64,000 nucleotides of DNA, from contig CM032233.1 of NCBI GenBank assembly GCA_019009955.1, positions 15,846,501 to 15,910,500 of the forward strand. Reading direction: 5' to 3'. Below are positions 1 to 12,700 of the stretch, one piece after another (position 1 is the first letter of the stretch; each line of letters starts with the position of its first letter). Source of the stretch: Riptortus pedestris. Its lineage: Eukaryota > Arthropoda > Insecta > Hemiptera > Alydidae. The notes below the pieces were generated by a model. The model saw nothing but the letters and a program-made list of their open reading frames with translations, searched no databases and had not been told where the DNA came from. Made by a program: the position numbers and the translations under genes.

Positions 1-235
1 TACCACTATGTTATTGCAACTTATATTATTTTACAATAATTATTGCTATGCACTATTACAATCATTGTCATGTTATTTTAAATTATAATTATTGTTGTGT
101 CATGTTAAAGTTATTCCTATGTTGTATTTATGTTGCTATTTTTATTCTTATATTTATTATGTTATAACAACCATTCCTGTGTGTTACTAAAATCATTGTT
201 ATGCCTATATTAAAGCTATTCTTATGTTGCATTAT
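1..235. repeat. Degenerate AT-rich repeat beside the Penelope-like element
   Basis: Degenerate tract built around phrases such as TTATTGCTATGCACTATT and ATTCCTATGTTGTATTTATG. A closely similar stretch occurs on the opposite strand at about 1845-1905, on the other side of the Penelope-like coding remnant, so the two may be inverted terminal sequences of that element. No coding potential is visible. Confidence 0.5.
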
Positions 236-241
236 TATTAT

Positions 242-397
242 TATTATTATTCTATTATGTATCTACAGTATTATTATTCTATTATGTATCTACAGTATTA
301 TTATTCTATTATGTATCTACAGTATTATTATTCTATTATGTTTCTACAGTATTATTATTCTATTATATATCTACAGTATTATTATTCTATTATGTTA
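242..397. repeat. 27-bp minisatellite, about six units
   Basis: Six head-to-tail units of 27 bp, each containing CTATTATGTATCTACAG preceded by TATTATTATT. Units differ by one or two bases and the last is shortened. Open frames through it are low-complexity artefacts. Confidence 0.9.
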
Positions 398-491
398 CAG
401 TTATTAATGCTGTTTGTAGTTATATTTTTATTAGAGCCACCTTCTTGATGTATTACATCTATTAAGTTATAATATGTTACAGCTGTTATAG

Positions 492-496
<5 letters not shown>

Positions 497-554
<58 letters not shown>
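497..554. repeat. (TA)n then (CA)n microsatellite
   Basis: About 44 bp of alternating TA followed by about 14 bp of alternating CA, lying between the minisatellite and the 3' truncation of the Penelope-like element. Confidence 0.95.
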
Positions 555-599
555 TATTTATAATAATAATGATATGGGTATTATATATAATGTGGTGTT

Positions 600-1845
600 A
601 TGGGGTGCTCGAGTGTTATGTATGTGAATATATGTATGGATATGAATATTGTTGATGCTGTGTTGGACCAATGCACTGTTTAGTTTGTTTATTTTTATAT
701 CAGATTTGTGGCCTGTTATTCTGTTGGTGATGTATTGGCTGGTTTCTCCAATGTATAATGTGTTGCAGTTTTTGCATGGTATCTTGTAAATGACATTGCT
801 CTTTTTGTTTGGGGGTATTTTTGCTTTGAGTTTTGAGTATATTATTTTGTGTACTGTTTTTTTGTTTTTGAAGCTGATTTTTATGTTGTGGTTGGTCATT
901 ACATTAGCTAATTTTTCAGATAGGCCTCTGACATATGTGATAGAGTGGAATTTGTGTTGGTTGATGTTATTGGTGTTTTGTGTGATGCTGTGTGTTTGGT
1001 TGTCTGTTTTGTTTGTGTTGTGTATGATGCGGTTGATAAGTTTGTTTGGGTAATTGTTGTGTCTGAGTATGTTTTTTACTAATTTTATGTTTCCTTTGTG
1101 GTACGTTGGGTCGCTCAATTTGAGTGCTCTGTGTATGAGTGCTTGTGCTGTGTTGATTTTTTGTTTTATTGGGTGGTGTGAGTTGTAGTCTATATGTCTG
1201 TCTGTTTTGTGTGGTTTGGTCCACCAATTGACTGCTATGGTGCCATTGGGTTTCCTTAGAGTGATGGTGTCTAAAAATGGTAGTGTTTTGTTGTTTTCTA
1301 GTTCTATGGTAAATTGAAGTTTGTGGTGGTATGCGTTGAAGTGAGTGAGGATATTAGTAGTTTCTGTGGAGGGTATGGTTAGGTATAGGTCATCTATGTA
1401 TCGGTAGATGAATGGAATGTCATATGGTAGTTGTGTGAGTGTTTTGTTTATGAGGTCTGTCATAATTATGTCTGCTGTAATAGTGGCTACAGGTGATCCC
1501 ATGGGGAGTCCATCTATGATTTTGTAGTAATTTTCTTCATACTGGAGGTATCCGCAATCTAGGCATAGATTTAGTAGGTTTATGAAGTCTGTGGTTGATA
1601 TATTTGTATTGTCTTTTTGGTTGTCCCATTTGTCGACTAGTAATTGTTTGACAATGTTGATTGGGATATTAGTGAATAGTGATTTCACATCTAGGGATAT
1701 GAGTATATAGTTGTCTGATATGTTTTTGGTTTTTATTTCATTGTAAAATTGGAAGGAGTCTTTGATGGTGTAAGGGTCGTCTATTAGTGGTTTGATTAAG
1801 TCTGTGAGGTATTTGGATGTGTGGTATGTGGGGCAAAATATAGCA
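600..1845 (-). mobile_element. Penelope-like retroelement, truncated RT plus GIY-YIG ORF
   Basis: An open frame read from about 1907 down to 558 encodes the C-terminal two-thirds of a Penelope-like polyprotein. Reverse transcriptase landmarks are visible: motif A DVKSLFTNIPI (ORF residues 73-83), motif B GLPMGSPVA (133-141) and the catalytic YIDD (170-173). A GIY-YIG endonuclease follows near residues 375-405, with VIYKIPCKNC, LYIGET and the conserved arginine of TNRITGHK. Homology begins near residue 25, so the RT N-terminus is missing, and the end dissolves into microsatellite after ALVQHS. About 400 codons have no stop or frameshift, so the copy is fairly young although truncated at both ends. 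RT plus GIY-YIG is diagnostic of this class. Confidence 0.88.
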
Positions 1846-1956
1846 ATAATTAAAATAGTGCATAGCAATAACCATTGTAAAATAATATAAGAACCACAGT
1901 ACAACAATTATAATATAGTTTAACAAACAAATACACCATACTATAAATATATAAAA

Positions 1957-2688
1957 GTCCGTCACGCAGGGGCTGCGTAAACTAAGCAGATTTCCGACGT
2001 GAAGTTTTACAATAGAGAAATCTGCCTAATAACAACTGTAGTAGTAAGAAACCTCTAAACCTAAAAAACATTATTTAGGACGTAATAACCCAGTAGTTTC
2101 TAGCCCAAAAAAACAGTTAACCTAACCTCTAAACCTATTCACGAGGGACGATAGTTATGGAAACGGCCGCCAGAGCTCTCGTCGGGAACTCCGAACATAG
2201 CCTATTGGTGACCATACGCAGAATACAAATGCAAATATCTCGGTTAATATTCAAGATAGAGAATTAATGTATAGAACAATATTTATAGTAAATTTAATTT
2301 GCAATAAGATTGGTTCTATACAATCTTTTGATCCGACGTATAGTAACGGAGATATTTCGAATTTTCGAAAATCCTCCCCTCTAAACCCCCCCTCCCACTG
2401 GTCCGATTTCAGCCGTTAACGAACTTGATCTTTCTTTTTACATAAAACGCTTAAATATGAAGTTTGGTAAGGATCAAACAAAAATTGCGACCGCTAGAGC
2501 GGTAACAGACAAATATATAGATAGATAGATAGATAGATATATATATAGATATATATATATACAGTTTTGAACGGACCTCATTTTCGTCATCTACTAGGTA
2601 GGATCGATGGACATTTGAAGAAAAATGTCGAAAATTCCGTCATGAGTACAACCTCAATAGCTGATTTCCCTTAAGGGAAATCTGCTAA
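1957..2688 (+). mobile_element. Family A Helentron-like element (HINE), full length
   Basis: Reference copy for family A. The 5' end reads AAAAGTCCGTCACGCAGGGG and folds into a hairpin (ACGCAG, GGG loop, CTGCGT). About 30 bp in lies AAGCAGATTTCC, whose complement closes the 3' end. The middle holds conserved non-coding blocks, then the palindrome ACCGCTAGAGCGGT, GACAAATATA, a TA/GATA microsatellite, and CAGTTTTGAACGGACCTC. The 3' end is a 20-bp palindrome, GATTTCCCTTAAGGGAAATC, then TGCTAA. There is no ORF and no clear target duplication. An asymmetric inverted repeat, a central microsatellite and a 3' stem are known hallmarks of HINE/DINE-1 rolling-circle elements; the assignment is by structure. 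Confidence 0.85.
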
Positions 2689-2970
2689 AACATACAAAAG
2701 GCTGTGACCCTGCTATGTAAACAAAACAAGGAAGGTTACTATAACCCTAGTCATAGTGCAATAAGAATTTATAATAGTCTATAGATATATTTAGTCTTGG
2801 TAAGTAATAATAAGGAAAAAACACCCTTTTACAACAATGTGCAATATTATAATGTAGTACATGTAATTTTTACAGCCCTGAGGAAGAGAAAATAAAGATT
2901 CTCGAAATATCGGCATAAACTAAGATTCATTTCACCAACATTGACCAAAACTCCGAAAAGAACAACACAC

Positions 2971-2974
<4 letters not shown>
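2689..2974. other. Non-coding stretch with possible Penelope-type tail
   Basis: Between two family A pieces. Near 2876-2915 the phrase CCTGAGGAAGAG, then TCTCGAAATATCGG, resembles the hairpin-like phrase found after the coding region of Penelope-like elements; a similar phrase occurs on the minus strand near 40170-40210. Nothing else is recognisable. Confidence 0.3.
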
Positions 2975-3006
<32 letters not shown>

Positions 3007-3143
3007 CACACACACACACACACACAGTTTTGAACGGACCTCATTTTTGCTATCTACTAGGTAGGATTGATGTAGAAAAATTTCTAAAATTCCATCATGA
3101 GTACGGCCTCAATAATTGATTTCCCTTAAGGGAAATCTGCTAA
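2975..3143 (+). mobile_element. Family A element, 3' fragment
   Basis: Starts in (TA)n(CA)n and continues through TTTTGAACGGACCTCATTTT to the terminal palindrome and CTGCTAA. The 5' half is absent. Confidence 0.85.
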
Positions 3144-3486
3144 AAATGGAGATCATGTGAAAAAAAAAAACATAGGCAAAAGTTTTTACAATAAGAAAAA
3201 AAAAAGGTAAGATCCTGAAAATTACAGCTTAAATTTAATCTACACTAGTCAATAAATAATTTAATTACATTAATGAAGACCCTAATATTTATGTATTTTT
3301 ATTGATTCAAGCTTCTTAAGAAACAAAAAAAAATTGAGAAAAGTTAAATAAAAAAAAACACCTGATTATCTTGAATCAGTTCATTATTTATTACTAACAA
3401 CTTTGAAACTCGGATTAAAAAAATTGTCATGTTTTATTAAAGAATAAATAACATTTAAAGAAGTTAAACATGTAAATTAAGCTTAC
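3144..3486. other. SREBP intron sequence, nothing recognised
   Basis: AT-rich with several poly-A runs, downstream of the last SREBP exon visible. No exon continuing the protein was found here or further left, so the next exon lies outside the window. Confidence 0.5.
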
Positions 3487-3729
3487 CTACTGAGTAGCTT
3501 AACAAAGTTAATGGATGATTTTTTCAGCTGTATGGCGAGACCTATGTAAATCTCGGATAAAGTCTCCTTTGATATTAAATCTGCAGCAGTTTCTGCTCTG
3601 TTGACTGCTGACAAAGCCAAAAATGTACCAAGGCAAAAACTACCATTATTAACAACATTCAACCGGTGCAAATGATGATAAACTAAAGCAGTCTCTCTTG
3701 CTGATATGAGGACCTCACTTTTGTACTCC
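3487..3729 (-). CDS. SREBP: SREBP exon 9 (regulatory domain, last visible)
   Basis: Acceptor TTTGTAG, donor AGTAG|GTAAGC, residues 590-670. [16 protein letters not shown] and [15 protein letters not shown] match the conserved regulatory domain. It ends in phase 2; no continuing exon lies further left in the window. Confidence 0.93.
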
Positions 3730-6700
3730 CTACAAAGTAATTAAATAAATAAAACAAAGTATCTTTAGGAAACATAAAATTAGACACCTTACTCTACACA
3801 TTATGTAAACACATTAGATATAATAACTGGATGAATAAATAAGATTTCTGTGTATTCTGTACTTGATTTTCACTTAAATTTTTTTTTTTATTTTATATTA
3901 ATTTAGAATTCTTGATTTCTGATTCTTCCAACAAAGCATTTATTCTAAATGCGTCACGTCATGCGTCACATGAAACGCTACCCCAACAATTATTTTATCA
4001 CTGGGGATCTCCTTAGACGCACCAGTAAATTTAAACCCCTTTTCTAAAACACTTGTATATTACTTATTTTCCAATTGGTTAACTGAGTACAAATAATCTC
4101 TTAAGATGGAGGGTTGGCAGTAATAACATTAAGACACAGTATTTTTTTTAATATTGATGCATAATTTAAAAAGCGCACAAAACAGAACTCATATCAAAAG
4201 TAAGTCATAGCAGCTTATTTTTATAAAATTGTTTTTATAAAAATTGAATAAGAAGGGGGGAAAAAATATGTACTTCACAAATATTTCATTATTCACTATG
4301 TGGGTGAGATTACAGAAAGAGAAAATACTTTGACACCATCAAACATAGCTTGCATATAGCCCCAAGAACCGCAAGTTAACACCTGTATCAAAATTAAATT
4401 ATAAATATATCCACCTTCATAATGGACAATATCTTATTCGATATTAAATTCACTAGCAAGTTAGCATAAAAAAATTACGTATGTTAAAAAATAATCTAAT
4501 TACAAAATATCACTAACTCAAAAAAGGAGCCTAAATATTTACCTGCTTATAAGTGGTAAAATATACTTATGACATAATATTAACTGTGAGATTTTTGAGT
4601 GTTATCTCTAATAGGTGAAAACATATGAGAGATAAATGGAGAAATATCAACTCTATCCTTTTGGAATTAAAAAATGAAATTCTAAAACGTGCTCAGCAAG
4701 GGCTTTAAAATGATGTATTACAATACTAGGAGCCGTTAAAACGCAGCACAAATGGAAAGGAACCAGAAGCAGTATCAAGCTGTTGGAGTTAAATGACATA
4801 CCTAATATAATTTATTCTACAAAGGACAGATTATGTTAGTTGGGCAATATGTGGAAAGAATGAAATCTGGATGCCCAAAAAAAAATGTTGCATGTTACAT
4901 CCGGTCAGATGAGGTAAAGAGGGTCGTTGAGATGACTGAATGGCGTGACAGACGACTTGCAGAGGCTGAAGGTGTTCACAATTAAAGATCCCAGCTAAAT
5001 GGCCTGTAGCCACCAACGTTACATTACTTAGCTTTTCCGGATTAGTTCTAAGGAAAAGTGAGTCAAACTAGTGCTTCCCTCCTTAACAAACGGCAGCTCC
5101 GTTTTCCCTCTGGATTTCACAGGGACTCATCATGTATCCAGCCTTCCTACATTTGCCTGAGATGTCCTGGACTGCAACACGCCGACTATGACATTTCCTA
5201 AGTAGGACATTTACTATTTTGGAAATTTTTGCTGGACACAATAACCAGTAGTGTTACCTTATAGAAGTGGTAACCCATAGTGTTACCTCCCTGAAGTCGA
5301 GAAACAAAATACAGACATCGTAATTATCACCTATCATGCCTTCGACATACAGAATTATATTAAAGATGAAACATATGTTTTTATAAATTATTTAAATAAG
5401 ATGATGTTTGAACATGCATATTTTCATCTCAAACAGGCCTAAGACTGTGACAGAAATCAGGACTGTAGCATCTGAATAGTTGTAGGAATTCTAACTTGTT
5501 TCTATTCAGCTGACAATAGTTTTATTATAAATAAATATCTCACGAGTTACAATAAAAACACCATAAAATCATCTGCAAAAAAGTTTGCCTCACCTAAAAA
5601 CAAAGAAACCTTGTTCATATTTTGAGAGCCATCTACCAATCCATAAACGATGCAAAACCTGCCTTGAAGCCTGCCATATAGTCGACAAAACTAGAAAAAC
5701 CATTGATTTAGGAGGTGGTAGTCCAAGAATATGCAAACAAAATTGAAGTTCTCGTTCAGCATCTGAAATTTCGCCCTGAAAAAAATAAATAAATACATTT
5801 TAAAATTTTGCTCTATTCAAGAATAAAAAAAAATAATTTACTTAATTTCCCCATCAAAATGAGGCTTTGATTTCCTTATCTTATTCAAGTATATGTTATC
5901 GAACTAATTATTGTCAATTTTATTAGATTTTAATAAAATGATTTTGACCCTTTTTTTTTTTTTGGAATATTAAATTCTGAGTTTTTTGAAATTTATTTTA
6001 ACTTAATGGAAAACCATGACATTTCAACCCCTTATAGTTTGAGTGTTGACGTGAGTGACGACCTCTGTTGAGTTGATCTCTGATGGCCTATATAACATGG
6101 CTTAATTACTGACCGTCCTGGGGCCCTTTTCTTTGCATTATAGCCAGGTCTAAATGTTTCAAAATGTGGACCTACAGTCAACTACAGTACTTTTATAGTA
6201 CTATTTGTTATTGTGTTTCATTTTATCTATTTTAAACTTTTCCTCATATTTGGATCCCTATGTAGTATTTTATTATGTAAGACTGGTAAGTAATCTTTCA
6301 TTTACTAGTTTTTCATTTGATGTGTGATTAAAGAATTTTTTTATTAACTGCAGCTAATTCCTTATAACAGCCTGGAATTGAAAGTTAAATAGCTGATTTT
6401 TATTTTATCTTTTGGTGTTGGATTTTTTTTTTAATGCAAGGAAATTGTATTGTTTTAATTTCCTTTATGATTCAGTATTTGTTGTTTTATCTCTGGAAAA
6501 CCTATTTTTACAAAAAAATAAAAAGTAACGTATCATGTTATATACATTAATTTATTTATTTGAATAGATTTATTAAGTCTAGTATTGAATATATTTTTAT
6601 GTAATTATGTTTCAAATTTAGGATAGCCTAATGTTTTATTTAGAATTAAAATGTAGATGAACATCTATTGATAGAAGGAATTAGTTGATCTATTTCCGTA

Positions 6701-9700
6701 CATAAAGTTCTAGAACCTGGAAGTCTTGTAAAATTGTGTTTTGTCTCGGGGTGTTTTCCCCCTTTTCACATAGGATAACATAATTTCATGATTATACTTA
6801 TAAATTATATAATATATCAATATTTTGTATTCATTTTAAAGTTATTATTATTAGAATATGACTATATTAAAATGTTTATATTTCTTGTATGTCTTTTTAT
6901 TTATATTAGTGTACATATATTACTTCTTTATTTATACATTTTATGTTATCTCTTATTTGGAGGTATTTATGTTATTACTCATTGACAAATTGAGTTTTCA
7001 CTTCAATATATGCAAATAAAGCATTATTTTATTATAACTTATTTCAATACCTCCTTCTTAAAAAGATGTAAGAGGTGGTGTTACAGGTTGGAAAGGCGGA
7101 AGGAGTAATAGTTCGAGAAAAGCCTCTCATAACTGTTAAATGGGAAACTTATTAGGGCTCTAGTGCTATAAGGAGATTTGATTAACTAAATAAATTACAA
7201 ATGATTTAGTAGTTTTCAAGTTCTTAAATGTGTTTTTATTAGCGATTTAGAAACATGACGTAGACTCAAATGAACTAACAATAGATGACTTAGTACATTC
7301 TGCAAAATCTAACGTACTACTAGACTGGGAACAAAAATGGCAACAAACAGACAATAAATTACGACAAATTAAATCTACAGTATTCACACGGACTAGTAAC
7401 AATTCAACTTATACACGGAGGGAAGAAGTGATTTTAACAAGGCGAGATCATTTACAGATACCCCACGACCTACATGACTTACTCACTGAATGTAGTCCAT
7501 ACATACCCACTATACTACAACATCTAAAAGACATTAACATATACACAAAAATTTGAATACACAATACTCACAATTAATACTTGCATTTTAAAAGAGATTT
7601 TATAATTTTCTAATAAATGTATGCAGCGATTCTAGTCTTTGTGTGAATGTTTTGTGTGCGAGCGTGTGTGTGTGTGTGTGTGTGTGTGTGCTTGTATGTT
7701 TGCTGAGCTCTTTATAAACTCTTTGAATATATGTAAGGTAAATATTTAATCGTTTCTTTTTGTCTAACAAAACTGAAGGTTTTCCCCCCTTCCCGCCATA
7801 ATGCAATTCATGACTTTCGTTGTCAGTAACTCACATTGAGTATGCAACTCAGCTGATACACGAGTTTGTATGAGGGAGTTTTAGATACATATTCCATTTT
7901 AGACACATATTCCATTTTATTCAACAATTTATATAATTTATTATATTTTGTTTAATATTTTTTTTATTTCCTATTATCCAAGTTTATTTTTTCAATTCTC
8001 ACTTTTTAGTTTTTTAAATTGTTTTGAATTCTATATTATGTTTGTCGATTTGTTGTGTTCGATTTCTATTTATTGTTCAATTTCAATTTATTGTTCAATT
8101 TCTATTATTTGAGATCCATTTTTGTTTTCTATTTCTGTTTTGCGTTCCATTTCTGTTTTTGGTATTCCATTTTGTTTTTGTGTTCCATTTCTGTTTTTGT
8201 TTCCCATTTTGGTTTTGTGTTCCATTTCGGTTTTTATGTTCCATTTCTGGTTTTTTTCTATTTCTGTTTTTGTGTTCCATTTCTGTTTTTGTTTCCCATT
8301 TTGGTTTTATATTCCATTTCTGTATTTTGTTTTTGTGTCCCATTTCAGATTTTTGCTTTTCCATTTTGTTTTTGTGTTCCATTTCTGGTTTTTGTTTTTG
8401 ATTTCCATTTCTGTGTTTTGTTTTTCCATTTGGTATTGTGTTCCATTCCAGTCCTGTTTTTTGTTTCAGTTCTGTTTGTCTGTTTGTTTTCTGTTCCATT
8501 CCTGTTTCGTGTTACTTTTCTATTTTTCATGTTTCATTTCTGTTATGTTGTTTTATGTCCGTTTAAATTAATTTTGTTTCGTTTCGTTTTTTTTTTTTTT
8601 CTTTTTTTTTTCCCCGAGCAACATCGCCACAGATGCGAAGCTCCAAATAAATAAATAAATGTGGAAACAAATACAGTTTATTTAAGTACTCTTGATTTTA
8701 GGTTCATCTGAAACAATGATTCATAACAATCCATTAGTACCCCCCCCCCCCCCTCATATATTCAAATTGCTTCCATTTATCTTTGTTGTACTATTTCTAA
8801 CAACTTTCTTGTTCTGTTTTTCTATTTAATTTTTTTTTACTCTCTGATATTGGTAATACTGCTTCATAAATACTACAAAATGGGTGATAACAATTTCTTA
8901 AACGACTGTAACAAAATGTTTTTTTTCAATCTTTTTTTAATAGTTTCTTTCAAATGCAAGAAAGGAAATGTATCTTCAAGTATAATTTGTGTATAAGAAT
9001 CCTGACAATATCATCCTATTAACAGATATTGTCAAAACTAAGATTGGATTGATTTGAATTAATATATTAAAATAATTGTCACAGATACCTTATCGATGTA
9101 TAAATCTGCTTGTTTGCGATGCCGCCAATAATTAATTGAAGATTTTGACTTGGTGAGTAGAATTGAGCCACTATGAATTAATAGCTTTATTGAACAACAC
9201 AATAGAAGAATCACATTCACAAAATTCAACCAAATAGAACTGTAATCATATTCATCTAAAAGACAAAAAAATAAATAAATAAAAATAGTACAATTAAAAT
9301 TAATATTTTTATTCATACCTCTAAATGATTTGTACTCATATTACTGCGTTCTTAATCATTTACTGATTCACACTAATCTTCATTTTAAGAATTTTCGAAT
9401 AATTTAATTTAAATCATAAAAGAAATTAGATGAGCTTTTGGCAGGTAGATAGGAATGAGCCAGATTATTGCTGAAATATGTTTTTGAAATTACAAAATTT
9501 CAGTATTAATCTGTTATATTAATTCATTTCATTATTCTAAGCATTACAAAAAATAAAGAGAAAGAACTTGAATTTTTGTGGTAAAAATAAATGTTTTAGA
9601 CCATACACAGGATATTGAATATAAAATACTGGATTCTCCCTGAGATTCATTCCAATAAAAAAAAATAGAGTGGTTGTTCACATTCTCATTAATTTAAGAG

Positions 9701-12700
9701 TTATTTTAAATTTATTGCATTTTTTTAACAGATTTCCCTTAAGGGAAATCAGCTATTGAGGTCGTACTCATGACGCGAGTTTTGAAAAATTTCTTCAAAT
9801 GTCCATCGATCCTACCCAGGAGATGACGAAAATGAGGCCCGTTCAAAATTTTATATATATATATATTTGTCTGTTAACGCTCTAGCGGTCGCAATTTTTG
9901 TTTGATCGTTACCAAACTCGGAATTTAATCGTTTTATGTAAAAAGGAAGATCAAGTTCGTTAATGGCTGAAATCGGACCAGTGGGAGGGGGGGTTTAGAG
10001 GGGGGATTTTCGGAAAATTCGAAATATCTCCGTTATTATGCGTCGGATCGAAAATTTGTATAGAATCAATCTTAATGCAAATTAAATTTACTAAAAATAT
10101 TGTTCTATACATATATTCTGTATCTTGAATATTAACCGAGATATTTGCATTTGTATTCTGCATTGGTCGGCAGGAGTGAGCTGTTTGGTACTTTCCGAAG
10201 AGATCTCTGGCGGCCGTTTTCGTAACTATTCGTCCCTCCTGTATAAGTTTAGTGATCCCTTAATACTTACTACACTTGTTATTGTGCAGATTTCTCTATT
10301 GTAAAACTTCACGTGGGAAATCTGCTTAGTTTACGCAGCTCCTGCGTGACGGACTTTTTTATATATAAGATTAGTTAGATAAAATATCATGACCCAAAAA
10401 GATGAATAGCAAGGAGTCCCAAACATACACTAACACCCTTTTCCTTAATTAATTCCTAAAGAAATCTAATAAAGAGTGGGTAATACAACTTCTGGGAAAC
10501 TAAGTTAGTAGAAAAAATAATTAATTATACTAACAAAGAGAATGAGGACAGATTTAGTTCAAGAAAAGCAACTTTTTAATAGTAAAGCATAGCATCATTA
10601 AAAATAAATCTAACACCGAAGAAATCACCTTGTATCCATCCTCAGCTCTTTTTACTCTAGTTTTTGTCAAAAGTTTTCTTCTTTATCTGTTTCAATTGGT
10701 CATCTATATACAAATATGTTAATTTTTTTCTTCTGTTTGTTTTCAAGAGCATTATAATTACTGTAAAAAGAAATTTAATTGAATGGAATGCTTTATAAGA
10801 GCTCTTACTTTGTTCAAAGTAGCAGTTACATTGGACAGAGCCAGCACAGGATTGGTCAGAATCAATAATGCTTGGAGACAGGTTCGTACTGAACGTTACT
10901 AGGTACAAGTATAGTCAACTGGATTTATCCCCCCCCCCCAGACCTTAAGGAGTGCTTTCATAAGGAATCTACTCAGGAGATGCTAAATCTGAGTTTACAA
11001 CATTTTGATTTTTAGGACACTACCAATTTATAAGTCAGTTTGAGTTCAGAGTACTAGACGCCATCATCATTTTTCTGATGACATGAAAGTGGGACTCAAT
11101 GTCATAAGATGATCATATACTCATTAGAAGATTCAAAGATTTACTAAACACAATTATATATAGCTCTGAAGCTTGCGTTGCAAGGAAATTCAATCATGTT
11201 CTGAAAGGGGGGGGGAGTTCTTACAATACCCAAAAGAAATTAGGGTAGTACTTGGCAAGCCATTAAATGCTCAGGAGGACTTACAGAATGTTTTAAAATT
11301 CTAAATTCAATCATTTAGGCAAATTGGGAAACGGCCTCCTGCCAAAGAACAGTTTTGATTTTGAATGAATCCTAGAATGGATTCAGATCTAGGGAGTGAT
11401 CAGCTTAATCTGATTTAGTGTGATAGGAATTTTCCCTTCAATCACTTGTCTCGTCTAAGCAACGTAGATTCTTTCAACTATGTGAAAATAGCAATAAGCC
11501 TTTTGGCACCTCAAATATACTGTGCTTTTCCTTTAACTTTATATGAGTTTTTACAGCACCAAGTTCTTGCAATGGTTTAATTCCTCTTGAGAACCATCAA
11601 CTAGCTCTAAAAACATAACATTTAAATTGGAACTGATAGATAAATTTCAGAAGGTCTATTTGGACGTCTTCTGTCATTTTACCTCACTTTTTGGAATTAA
11701 GAGGTCAATATTTTCAAGTACTAATGAGGTCTTCATGCTTTAAGAGTCAAGAAAAATTATTGGGAAAGTTCTTGAGATTAATGTAAACTACAAAGAAATG
11801 AAACTGTGCTATGGATTAAAGAATTTCATCGAAAGAAGAAACACAATAATAGAAAGAAGCAAACACCTTCTGCTATTTTATCAATTCAAATTTAGAAAAA
11901 AAACAGGCCACTAAATAAATAATTGTGCTTATAGAAGACCAAATTGAGATAGAGAGCAATGAAAGAACCTATAATCCCATTGTACTATTATGACCTGATT
12001 ATTAAATGCAAACAATCCACCTTTAAAGTAAGTAACATGTATAGAGAGGTAGCGCTTTTTAATAATGCTTAAAAAACTAAAACTAATTTTCAACACCAAG
12101 ACATTATATTTGAGCAAATATAAAATTAAAGTAGTAATTAGTATAGCTGTAGGAAGAAAAACTAACAAATAATCATGAAACATTGAATGAATGACAAATT
12201 TAATAAAATAAGCTGTTATGGATTTTCTTTACTTGAACTTAAGTGTGTATTAATAAATATATAACATGGCAGTTGGCATAATAAAATAAACAATAATAAT
12301 AATAAAAATAATAAATAAAATGTTAAGTTATATATGTATACACACACTCACATGATATTGACTAGTGCTATACAAACCTTCTGGTGATGCAAGAATTTTC
12401 CTCTGATTGCTTTCTACATAAGTTGTAAGAGGAGTATATGAAGAAGTAAACTTGTTGAGCATTAGTTTAAAAGGGTTGAATACCACTATTGATAGCATAA
12501 AGGCACACAAAACCATTCGGCTTTGGTCAAATTTTCTTGGTACCTTAACAGTCTCAAAATCATCTTTTGCCTGAAAAGATTTTAAAATAAATAAAAAATA
12601 ATTTAAAACAACTTTTTTCCTTGATTGCACTCAAGTGAACAACCAAATATATGAAGTTGGATTACGTATCTTCCAGATTGATTGAAACACACTTAATAAT

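Noticed and set aside
790..1227. Open frames on the plus strand and a second minus frame across the Penelope-like element
   Set aside because: Shadows of the RT/GIY-YIG frame.
4720..5340. Less AT-rich block in SREBP intron 8 with broken frames ([17 protein letters not shown])
   Set aside because: Possibly a decayed transposon, but no motif could be assigned to a family.
8024..8654. Long Phe/Cys-rich open frames (125-199 codons) and Lys/Asn/Gln-rich antisense frames
   Set aside because: They lie wholly in a pyrimidine-biased minisatellite inside an SREBP intron; all frames are open because of composition.
11929..12183. Hydrophobic 84-codon frame between SREBP exons 6 and 7, with an acceptor-like CATAACAG
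   Set aside because: Exon 6 joins exon 7 in phase and gives the conserved lumenal loop and second helix; this frame would add an extra unconserved helix and has no suitable donor.
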